In this document: positions 1 to 7,231 of the stretch, piece by piece | Position numbering within the stretch: the first letter of the stretch is position 1 | How the letters are laid out: the number at the start of each line of letters is the position of its first letter | From: Isotricha intestinalis | Lineage: Eukaryota > Ciliophora > Litostomatea > Vestibuliferida > Isotrichidae | Assembly (NCBI GenBank): GCA_023807065.1 | Contig: JAJJLU010000618.1 | Coordinates: 1-27,029 of the forward strand | Direction of reading: 5' to 3' | Length of the DNA: 27,029 bases | Program-made: the position numbers and the translations under genes | The notes under the pieces: model-generated | Seen by the model: the letters and a program-made list of their open reading frames with translations, nothing else | Databases searched by the model: none | What the model was told of the DNA's origin: nothing

Positions 1-35
1 CCCCAATCCCCAATCCCCAATCCCCAATCCCCAAT
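1..35. repeat. Telomere, five copies of CCCCAAT
   Basis: Five perfect head-to-tail copies of the heptamer CCCCAAT sit at the very start of the window, followed at once by unique AT-rich sequence. C-rich repeats at the left end of a fragment are the expected orientation for a chromosome terminus, with G-strand ATTGGGG running toward the end. Ciliate macronuclear telomeres are typically C4A2 or C4A4, so a C4A2T unit is a close variant. The array is probably truncated by assembly. No matching array is seen at the right end of the window. Confidence 0.93.
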
Positions 36-297
36 TTTCGGTAAAATAAAGAAGAAATGTGAGAGTTAAAATATTTAAAAAAATTTTCAATTTAAATTTA
101 ATTTATAAAAAATATACTTATAAATAAGACATGGGATATTTGAATTTATAATTTTAATATATTTAACTAATTTAATTATCTTCTTTGGATAATTGTATAA
201 TTAAAAAATTCACATTCATTTTACAATATAAAAAAATTCAAATATTTTTAAAACATTAAAAATACAAATTTAAAAAAATAATTAATAAGCTATATAT
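36..297. other. Subtelomeric spacer, no gene seen
   Basis: About 260 bases of very AT-rich sequence lie between the telomere and the stop codon of the first gene. I see no open frame, RNA gene or repeat family in it. The short distance shows that genes run almost to the chromosome end. Confidence 0.6.
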
Positions 298-1794
298 TTA
301 TTGTAATTTCCACAATTTAATTTCCCTTCCAAGAGAAGAACAAATAATTTTATTTAAATTTTTAGTAACATCAATACTAAAAACTTTTTCTCCTTCAAAA
401 TACAAAGTATTAATTAAAGACCAATTTTCCATATTCCAAATTTTGATACTTGAATCAAAAGAACAAGAAAAAGCAATTTTACTATTAAATTTACTAAAAT
501 TCCCTTTATCAAAAGTAATATCACAAATACTATTATTATGAGCAGGAATAACTAAAACACATTTTTCTTTTCTTAAATCCCAAATCATAATAGTATTATC
601 TTCACTTGTAGTTAAAACTTGATAATTATTAGGATGAAACTTAATTTTAATAATTTGTTTAGCATGACCTAATAAATTTAATATTTTTTTTCCAATTCTT
701 AAATCCCAAATTAAACCAATTCCTCCATAATCACCACTTCCTATTAAACTACCATCATTTTGAAAAGATATTGAATTAATATAATATGAATGTCCTTCTT
801 GTAATAATATTTCTTTTTCATAATTAATATCCCATAATCTAATAGTTTTATCATGAGAACATGAACCAAAAATATTATTTAAAGGATGAAATTCAGAATA
901 ATTTACTCGATCTTCATGTCCTTTGAAAATTATAGATTTATTATAATTTATATTATCCTCATTTTCAAAATTAATATTCCATAATCTTATTGTTTTATCA
1001 TTTGAAGATGTTAATATATTATAATTATTATCATTGATATTTTGATATGGATTAAATAATAATGAATTTACTCTTTCTTTATGACCAATTAACTCAGATA
1101 TTATATTTAAATTATCTGTTGAAAATATTGTACAATTACTTGAACAACCTGCAACTCCATAATATTTATCATCAAATGATATTGAACCTCTTGTACAAAA
1201 ACGAGTATCACCATTTTGTGTTTGAGACAATTGATAATTTGTATTATTTTTTATATATGTTTTTAAATCATTTTCATCTTCTATAATATTATTATTTTTT
1301 ATATAATTTAGTCTATATGAACTCCTTATTATTGAAAATATTGATAATTTTTTCCTTAATTCTAATAATTCTTCTGTTCCTTCTGTGTAAAATTCTTCAT
1401 TTATTTCTATAATATTTTCTTTTTTTTTTCCTCCAAATGTTTCCTTTAAAAAATCAGTTATTCCATTATGTCTTTTTATATAATCTAAAATATGCTTTTT
1501 TAATCTATCTTGTCTCTCATATATTTTTTCTCCAAATAAAATTATAGGTTCTCCTAATTCTCTTAATTTAATTTTTATTTCATCATCTGTTGTTGGTAAT
1601 TTTAATGAGTCTATTAATTTTTTATATTTATACTCTTTTATTAATTCTTGATTTTCTTCATTATCTTCTTGATTATTTGTTCCTTGAATTACTGGAATAT
1701 TTTCTAATGAAATTTCATTCCTATTATTTATATTATTATTTGTAATCCTACTTTGTGTTATTTTAGTTGAAATCGAAACATCGTCAACTTCCAT
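298..1794 (-). CDS. PRPF4: U4/U6 snRNP protein Prp4 (PRPF4)
   Basis: Probable Prp4, the WD40 subunit of the U4/U6 di-snRNP needed to assemble the spliceosomal tri-snRNP in the nucleus. The 498-residue length is close to animal PRPF4 (about 520). After a polar N-terminus, residues about 64-105 carry the Prp4-type splicing-factor motif, including LRELGEPIILFGE followed by a basic ERQDRLKK segment. Residues about 196-498 form a run of WD repeats with GHKERVNSLLFNP, NDKTIRLWNI, HDKTIRLWDI, EDNTIMIWDL and FDSSIKIWNM, consistent with a seven-blade propeller. The start is the ATG at 1794 in an A-rich context and the frame ends with TAA. No intron is required. It is the gene nearest the telomere. The combination of LGEP motif and propeller makes another WD40 protein unlikely. 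Confidence 0.88.
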   Translation of the reverse strand: MEVDDVSISTKITQSRITNNNINNRNEISLENIPVIQGTNNQEDNEENQELIKEYKYKKLIDSLKLPTTDDEIKIKLRELGEPIILFGEKIYERQDRLKKHILDYIKRHNGITDFLKETFGGKKKENIIEINEEFYTEGTEELLELRKKLSIFSIIRSSYRLNYIKNNNIIEDENDLKTYIKNNTNYQLSQTQNGDTRFCTRGSISFDDKYYGVAGCSSNCTIFSTDNLNIISELIGHKERVNSLLFNPYQNINDNNYNILTSSNDKTIRLWNINFENEDNINYNKSIIFKGHEDRVNYSEFHPLNNIFGSCSHDKTIRLWDINYEKEILLQEGHSYYINSISFQNDGSLIGSGDYGGIGLIWDLRIGKKILNLLGHAKQIIKIKFHPNNYQVLTTSEDNTIMIWDLRKEKCVLVIPAHNNSICDITFDKGNFSKFNSKIAFSCSFDSSIKIWNMENWSLINTLYFEGEKVFSIDVTKNLNKIICSSLGREIKLWKLQ

Positions 1795-2202
1795 AAAAAT
1801 AAAAAATATTTTAAAGATTATTTAAATTTACTTTTTAATAAAAAAATAAATTTTAAAAATATAAAAAATTTATAAAATATAATTTATTTTTTAATTTTGT
1901 TTTGTAACATTCAAAAATTAATTTTATTTCATAAAAATTAATTAAGATATTGAAGTTCTAAATCAATTAAGCTTCTTTATATATATTTTTTTAACTTAAT
2001 ATAAATTTATTAAAGCTTAATCAAAAAAATATCATAAAACTTCAAACTTTTAAATTTAACTTTTTATATTATTTTTTCACTTCATAAATAACAATAACAT
2101 AGAAATATATTAATTTATAAAATTTTAAATCTTTATTTATCCATTTTTAAATCAACAATCTATTTTTCATAAATTTTCCCTTTAAATTTAAGAAAATAAT
2201 TG
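1795..2202. other. Intergenic, nothing recognised
   Basis: About 400 bases of AT-rich sequence lie upstream of the Prp4 gene and downstream of the next small gene, both on the minus strand. It presumably holds the Prp4 promoter and the neighbour's 3' end. No coding or structured segment stands out. Confidence 0.5.
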
Positions 2203-2457
2203 TTAAACTTGTTTAAAAATTAATTTTTCATATTCTTCAGAATCTAAATCTGATGTAGTTTCATCTTCATGAAAAGTATAATAATTTATAATTAAAGATT
2301 CATTATCATCTATATTCCAGATAAATGGATTTAATTTCTCTTCTTTTTTATAATTTTTATTTTTTTTGATTTTCTTGAGAATAAGTCGCTTTTGAAATTT
2401 TCTTTTTTTTGATAAAATCTTTCTATGATTTCTATTTATTTTAGGTCTCTTTTTCAT
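2203..2457 (-). CDS. Small basic/acidic hypothetical protein
   Basis: An 84-codon frame with ATG and TAA whose family I do not recognise. The first 40 residues are strongly basic (KKRPKINRNHRKILSKKRK, then more Lys), like a nuclear or RNA-binding tail. The second half switches to acidic (WNIDDNES, then FHEDETTSDLDSEEYEK). This abrupt charge split and the biased codon use (gaa, aat, aaa) make it look like a real protein rather than chance. It lies between Prp4 and another small minus-strand gene. It could be complete or the last exon of a longer gene, since introns here can be under 30 nt, but no convincing splice pair was found upstream. Confidence 0.5.
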   Translation of the reverse strand: MKKRPKINRNHRKILSKKRKFQKRLILKKIKKNKNYKKEEKLNPFIWNIDDNESLIINYYTFHEDETTSDLDSEEYEKLIFKQV

Positions 2458-2777
2458 TTCAATTTTTAGTGTTTTATTTATTTATTTTTATCCTTTATAG
2501 TTTAAAGAAGATATTAAATGTGTTTTCCTTTCTATTTTCAAAAATTTTTACTTTTTTCATAATTTTTTACTTTTTTCTTTTTTTTGTTTTAATTTTGTTT
2601 TGTTTTTTTAATTACTTTTTATTTTGGACATTTCGGAAAATAAATTAGGAACGTGATTTCATTCCTTTTAAGTTTTAAAATAAAAAAATATTTTAATAAA
2701 GATTTTTATATTAATGTTAATTAAATTAATTATAAATTATAATATATAGAAAAAAAATAAATAATAATCAGATTAAA
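2458..2777. other. Intergenic, nothing recognised
   Basis: About 320 bases of AT-rich sequence with long T runs near 2570-2620. No open frame or RNA gene was seen. Confidence 0.45.
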
Positions 2778-3092
2778 TTATTCATTAACATTATTTTGAT
2801 TTGTTTTACTATTACTATTCGTACTCTTATCAGAAATCAGAGCTCTATCATAAAAATTATTTTCATTTGGAACATCAAATTCCTTTGAAATATCCTGAAA
2901 AATTTGATTTTCTTCTTTACTTTCATTTTCTGACCTAAAAAATGAAATATATTCTTCATTCTGATTATGAGAAATCGAATTATTCATTTTTAATTCATTT
3001 ATTTCTTTAGCTAATATTGATTCAAAATTTTTTTCAATAAAATCAAAACATACATTTCTTATGTTTATTTCTTTTTCAAATTGTTCATCCAT
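2778..3092 (-). CDS. Small hypothetical acidic protein
   Basis: An unrecognised soluble protein of about 104 residues. I prefer the Met encoded at 3092 (MDEQFEKEINIRN). The same frame runs on to an ATG at 3182, but the extra 30 codons cross a T tract that would give an implausible FFFFF run. The protein is acidic and polar. It has a predicted helix around residues 5-40 (EKEINIRNVCFDFIEKNFES, then LAKEINELK) and a Ser/Asn/Glu-rich second half ending in NNVNE. It has no membrane segment and no family motif that I can name. It lies alone between small spacers, on the same strand as the gene after it. It may be lineage specific. Confidence 0.45.
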   Translation of the reverse strand: MDEQFEKEINIRNVCFDFIEKNFESILAKEINELKMNNSISHNQNEEYISFFRSENESKEENQIFQDISKEFDVPNENNFYDRALISDKSTNSNSKTNQNNVNE

Positions 3093-3216
3093 TTTTTTTA
3101 AATCTTCCTTTTTAAAATTATAATAATTTTTTTTGTTTATTCTTTCGAACAAAAAAAAAAAAAAAAAGTTATATTTTGACATTTTTTTACATAGATATAT
3201 AATAAATATATCTCAA

Positions 3217-3266
3217 AATTTATCATAAATATGTACTTGTTGAATTTATCATAAAAGTACTTGATG
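3217..3266. repeat. Short imperfect direct repeat (2 copies)
   Basis: Two adjacent copies of a 24-26-nt unit starting AATTTATCATAAA and continuing to GTACTTG are visible, at 3217-3242 and 3243-3266. They differ by a two-base indel and a few substitutions. They lie upstream of the 2778-3092 gene. They could be promoter elements or a simple slippage duplication. Confidence 0.6.
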
Positions 3267-3274
3267 GAATATCA

Positions 3275-3445
3275 TTATAACAATTTAAAAAATTTTTTAA
3301 ACCTACATAAAATGACCATTACTTTTACTAAAATATCATTTATTAATTGATTTCCTTTATTTTCTTCAATTCTTTTTCTAAATTCATCTAAAGTTTCTTG
3401 AGTCAATCGTAGTAATATTTTTTTTAATTTAATGATGGGTAGTTC
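3275..3445 (-). pseudogene. Coding-like remnant or unplaced exon
   Basis: Within the spacer 3093-3676 the minus strand has a 56-codon open stretch reading ELPIIKLKKILLRLTQETL, then DEFRKRIEENKGNQLINDIL. Its amphipathic composition and codon use match the neighbouring genes. It begins right after an in-frame TAG. Upstream, the same frame resumes as ITESIRKKFLITYYIPKI with three stops between. No ATG and no GT-AG pair joins the pieces. It may be a decayed gene, an exon of an unusual structure or chance. I cannot assign a family. Confidence 0.25.
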
Positions 3446-3676
3446 CTATTCATCATATTATCCATGGTTTATTTATATTTTTGGAATATAATAAGTTATT
3501 AAAAATTTTTTTCTTATTGATTCTGTAATTTTAATTATTTTTTTAATTATGATAATATACACTAATATTTTTTAAAAATCCTCTTTTAATAATAAATTTA
3601 CTTTCTAATTACTTAATTAAGATATATTTATTATCTTATTTTTTATGTTTTAAATAATATACAAAATTTAAACATA

Positions 3677-4951
3677 TTAAAACATTATTGTATTATATAA
3701 ACAAGAATCGATTTTGTTTATAATATTATCTTTTTTTAAAGTTTTTATAGGGAAAAATATAATATAAACAATAAAAACTATAACAATGAAAATCATCATT
3801 AATATAAAAACAAAATAATTGAGTTTATCAAATTGATTTTGAATTTTTGTCAAATCTTTGTGCCAACAAATAACTAAATTAATAATAACTTTATCATAAA
3901 TTAAATCAATTTCCATCCACATTCCAATAAACTTTTCATCATTAACTCTTTCAACAAAATGTTTTTCTTTAAACTCATCTTGAGTAAATTCTATAAAATC
4001 ATCAATAACAGAATTAAGTAAATATGAAGCAGCAGAAGTAATTCCTTCTTTATTAACACCAAAACTAATATTATTGCATTCTTGAATTAAATCAGAAGGA
4101 TCATAATCAAAAGAATATAAAGAAGAATAATGAATATAATCTTTATTTTCAAAATAAAAATTAGCATAAAATTCACAAGCTCCAGGAGAATTAATTAAAT
4201 ATAAATATAATCCTAATGAAGGAAATAAATTTGCTTCTTTAGCTATTATTGATGAAACAGTTGGTAAAGTGAATTCTTTTTTTGCAATTACTTCTTCTAA
4301 AATATTATGTTCTTCTAAATTATTTATATAATCTAATTCTTTAAATGAATTTAAATAACCATGAGATTTATATTTAAATTTCATTACTTTTCCTTTTAAT
4401 AATGTTATTGCATATATATTTAATATTTCTTGATTATTACACACCGTTTCTACTAATATTTTTATTATAAATGTAAATTTTATTCTTGTATTTAATGTCT
4501 TTTGAATAAGTAAAATATTTATTATAAAAAATATTATTAGAGAAAGCACAGTGAATGAAATAAATATTAAATAAATTATCAATTCTGATGTTTTTTGTAA
4601 ATCTTTTTTTGTTTCTTTTTCTTTTGTGTCATTTAATAAATTTTTGATATAATTCATTTGAGAATCATTCGTTAATTTACTTTTTGTTGTATTATTTGTA
4701 GTATTTATTTGTGAACTTTTTTTTTGGTCTTTTTTACTTCTTTTCAAATATATTTTTTTTTCATTTTTAATTGAAACTCTTTGTTTAGGATTATCATTCA
4801 TTAAAACTTTTGAATTGGTGTGTTTAATGGTTGAGTTCATTATCATTGAACTTGATTCATTTACTCCTTGTAATCTATTATCTTCTAAGACAATTAATTC
4901 TTTTATTTTATATGGTTTTATTATTATTGGTAATTTATTGTTTATTCTCAT
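3677..4951 (-). CDS. C-terminal part of TmcB/PAS-type membrane sensor
   Basis: Probably the last part of the large gene that begins at 9073. From its first ATG it gives 424 residues. A basic, Ser/Asn-rich linker comes first (residues 1-125), then a strong membrane helix (about 127-152, LIIYLIFISFTVLSLIIFF). A domain of about 210 residues follows with few Cys and several aromatic residues, then a second membrane helix near the end (about 375-402) and a short tail. This TM-ectodomain-TM plan repeats the one in the preceding segment. It overlaps that frame by 17 bases and is shifted by +1. A separate overlapping gene is possible, but a short intron (4978-5011) or a one-base homopolymer error would join the two, and one protein is the simpler reading. 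Confidence 0.65.
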   Translation of the reverse strand: MRINNKLPIIIKPYKIKELIVLEDNRLQGVNESSSMIMNSTIKHTNSKVLMNDNPKQRVSIKNEKKIYLKRSKKDQKKSSQINTTNNTTKSKLTNDSQMNYIKNLLNDTKEKETKKDLQKTSELIIYLIFISFTVLSLIIFFIINILLIQKTLNTRIKFTFIIKILVETVCNNQEILNIYAITLLKGKVMKFKYKSHGYLNSFKELDYINNLEEHNILEEVIAKKEFTLPTVSSIIAKEANLFPSLGLYLYLINSPGACEFYANFYFENKDYIHYSSLYSFDYDPSDLIQECNNISFGVNKEGITSAASYLLNSVIDDFIEFTQDEFKEKHFVERVNDEKFIGMWMEIDLIYDKVIINLVICWHKDLTKIQNQFDKLNYFVFILMMIFIVIVFIVYIIFFPIKTLKKDNIINKIDSCLYNTIMF

Positions 4952-7229
4952 AATTATTTTTAAAATTATTATTTTCTCTTATATTGTTTTCAAATGTTAT
5001 TTTTTTTTGACTAAAATAATATAAATTCTCTATATCTGTATTACTAATAAAATCTTTTATTAAATTTGCTTTTTTTAATAATAAAGCATTAAAAAATTGA
5101 AGATAATTATAATTAATATAATATTTTGCATAAATTTGATTATCAAATTGAAAATAAAATATAGATTGAATTGAAAAAATTCCAACAACTGAAATTCCAC
5201 TTATTGCGCTGATTAAATAAATTAAATTAAGAATTTGGGTAGTATTTGTTTTAATATGGTGATAAATTAAATTATCCACTTCATCCCAAGTATATTTTCC
5301 GTGGCAAAAATAATTATCAAATACAAATTGAAAATAAGCAGATTCGCCTAATAATTCTCTATTTTCAATATCATAATAAGATATATTAAATAAAAAAGGT
5401 TCAATATCATTTTCAATTACTTGATATGCGTATAAATGTGACATTGCTAAAATAGAATTCAAAGAATGTTTGATTGTTAAATTTTCACTTTTAATACTTA
5501 TATAATCAAATTCTTTAAAAAATATATTTATTACTTCTATTTCATTATAATCAACCAAATATTTTTCTTGTCTTTCAAATTCTTTAAAAAAATATAAAAA
5601 ATCTCTTACTCTATCATAAATATTTTTTTTATGAAATAAAATAGAATTATTAAATCCATTATCAATAATATTATTATGTAATCCATTTACAATATATTGT
5701 ATACTTACTAAGGAATTTACAAAAGAATAAATAATATTTCTAGTAATTAAAGAATTTATTAATATATTTGTTAATTCAGAAATTTTTTGTGAATGATGAT
5801 TTCTAAAATAAATAATTAAAGTTTGTAAAATAATAAAACTCACTGTTAATAAAAACCAAATTATAATTAAAAAATAAATTTTAATTTTTAAAGAATAACT
5901 ATATTTCCTTTTGAGTGGAGAATAAGGTTCTTCTATTGCTCTATTTTTAAAAAATTTATTTATATTATCAATTGATTCAATAGCATTATTATTATTTGAT
6001 TTCATATTAATATTTGAAGAAGATGATAAAGAAATTAAATAATTAGTTTCTTTTTCAACTAAAGAATTATATTCATTAAATTCTTCTTTTTCTTTTAGGG
6101 TTAAATCTAATATATCATTGATTGGAATATTATAAATTGAAATTAAATGTTTTATTGATAAAATTTGTATTTGTCTTATTTTTATTAACACTTCGTTTTG
6201 ATTTTTATTTATTTCAAATTTATTTGAATTGCCCTTTTTTTTTTGTTTGTTTAAATTATTAACAAATTCTCCTATTTTTGTTCCTGAAGGATAAATGAAA
6301 AATTTATTTACTTCTTTTTTATCTTCGAAAAAATTTTCAAAACTTATGTATGAATCATTCAATTCAATACTAAAATAAAAGCAATAATATATTTTCATTT
6401 CTCTATTATTTTTGGGCATTTGTCTTTTTTCAATAAAACAAGTTAAACTAGAATATAAATTTTTTAAACTTTTTTTTTGAATTTCTTTAATTTTTTTATA
6501 ATTTTTTGAATATTCTTCTTCTGATAAATTTTGCATTAAATTAAAATTAAGACTTGAAATATTTTCATAAATTTGATATAAATTTTTTTTAAAAATATCT
6601 TTTCCTTCTATACTCTCAATTTTCAAAATATCTTTTAATAAATTAATTTTATATTTCTTTATAATATATAAATTTAAACAAAAATATTCTTCAAACAATT
6701 GAGTAATTGCAAAAATATTTCCTTTTTTATTAATAAAAGCACAACATTCTTCTTTATTATAGTTACTAAGATGATTCTTTTTTCCTGTTATATTTTTTGA
6801 TGTAAGATTTTGTTTTTTAACATAATTCCTAAAATTATAAGGATAAACTTTAAAAAATAATTTTAATTTATATCCATCAAAAACAACTATTCCAATCATA
6901 TTAACAATAATAACATGCTTTTTTTTATTTAAAAGCAAATATTTTTTTAAAATAATTTGAATATTTCCCAATCTAATTTTTTCTAAAATATTAAAATCAT
7001 AGCATTTTTGTAAACTATCTGGATTAAGTTCATTTATTTCTTTATTTTTTATTTCATTTAATTTATATCCTAATTTTGAACATAAATTATCAGAAACATA
7101 TTTAATGACAAATTTCCAAGAATTCTTATTATTATTTGTAACATTTAATATCAAAACAGAATAATCATCACATTCACAAGTGATTTCAAAAATATTCTTG
7201 AAACATTTGTTTATATTTTTTGGTTTTTC
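4935..7229 (-). CDS. PAS-domain middle part of TmcB-type membrane sensor
   Basis: A 764-codon frame with no ATG near its upstream end, so it must be the continuation of the gene upstream. It opens with a PAS-like sensory domain: ECDDYSVLILNVTNNN, then a KYVSDNLCSKLGYKLNEIKN helix, then a second beta-rich half ending near VVFDGYKLKLFFKVYP. A second PAS-like stretch starts at CAFINKKGNIFAITQLFEEY. After a Ser/Asn linker come a membrane helix (near 5800-5880), an ectodomain of about 190 residues and a second membrane helix (near 5145-5230). Ciliate TmcB-like proteins combine multipass membrane regions, TPR-like helices and PAS domains in this order, which supports the assignment. The PAS domain suggests a cytoplasmic ligand or redox sensor. 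The ligand cannot be told from sequence. Confidence 0.7.
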   Translation of the reverse strand, partial: EKPKNINKCFKNIFEITCECDDYSVLILNVTNNNKNSWKFVIKYVSDNLCSKLGYKLNEIKNKEINELNPDSLQKCYDFNILEKIRLGNIQIILKKYLLLNKKKHVIIVNMIGIVVFDGYKLKLFFKVYPYNFRNYVKKQNLTSKNITGKKNHLSNYNKEECCAFINKKGNIFAITQLFEEYFCLNLYIIKKYKINLLKDILKIESIEGKDIFKKNLYQIYENISSLNFNLMQNLSEEEYSKNYKKIKEIQKKSLKNLYSSLTCFIEKRQMPKNNREMKIYYCFYFSIELNDSYISFENFFEDKKEVNKFFIYPSGTKIGEFVNNLNKQKKKGNSNKFEINKNQNEVLIKIRQIQILSIKHLISIYNIPINDILDLTLKEKEEFNEYNSLVEKETNYLISLSSSSNINMKSNNNNAIESIDNINKFFKNRAIEEPYSPLKRKYSYSLKIKIYFLIIIWFLLTVSFIILQTLIIYFRNHHSQKISELTNILINSLITRNIIYSFVNSLVSIQYIVNGLHNNIIDNGFNNSILFHKKNIYDRVRDFLYFFKEFERQEKYLVDYNEIEVINIFFKEFDYISIKSENLTIKHSLNSILAMSHLYAYQVIENDIEPFLFNISYYDIENRELLGESAYFQFVFDNYFCHGKYTWDEVDNLIYHHIKTNTTQILNLIYLISAISGISVVGIFSIQSIFYFQFDNQIYAKYYINYNYLQFFNALLLKKANLIKDFISNTDIENLYYFSQKKITFENNIRENNNFKNNYENKQ
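4978..5011 (-). other. Candidate 34-nt intron joining two sensor frames
   Basis: On the minus strand a GTCAAA...ATAAG stretch of 34 nt, if removed, joins the PAS frame (codons ending LYYF) to the C-terminal frame without a stop. It is longer than the two better supported introns (25 and 26 nt), and its 5' site (GTCAAA) and 3' site (AAG) differ from their GTAAA...TAG pattern. The alternative is one surplus A in the run at 4957-4961. Confidence 0.3.
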
Positions 7230-7231
7230 TT
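7211..7231 (-). other. Frame break in the TmcB/PAS gene
   Basis: The upstream frame reads FFIKKNQKI and stops at TAA (7211-7213). The PAS frame is open from 7229 in the -1 frame and has no ATG. No GT lies close enough upstream for a short GT-AG intron. One additional A in the A5 run at 7224-7228 would read FFIKKKPKNINKC straight through. The break is therefore a homopolymer error, a true mutation or a recoding site. Confidence 0.6.

Noticed and set aside
4935..4951. Two overlapping independent genes
   Set aside because: A 17-base overlap of separate same-strand genes is unlikely in a ciliate. A short intron or one-base homopolymer error explains it better, although it is not excluded.
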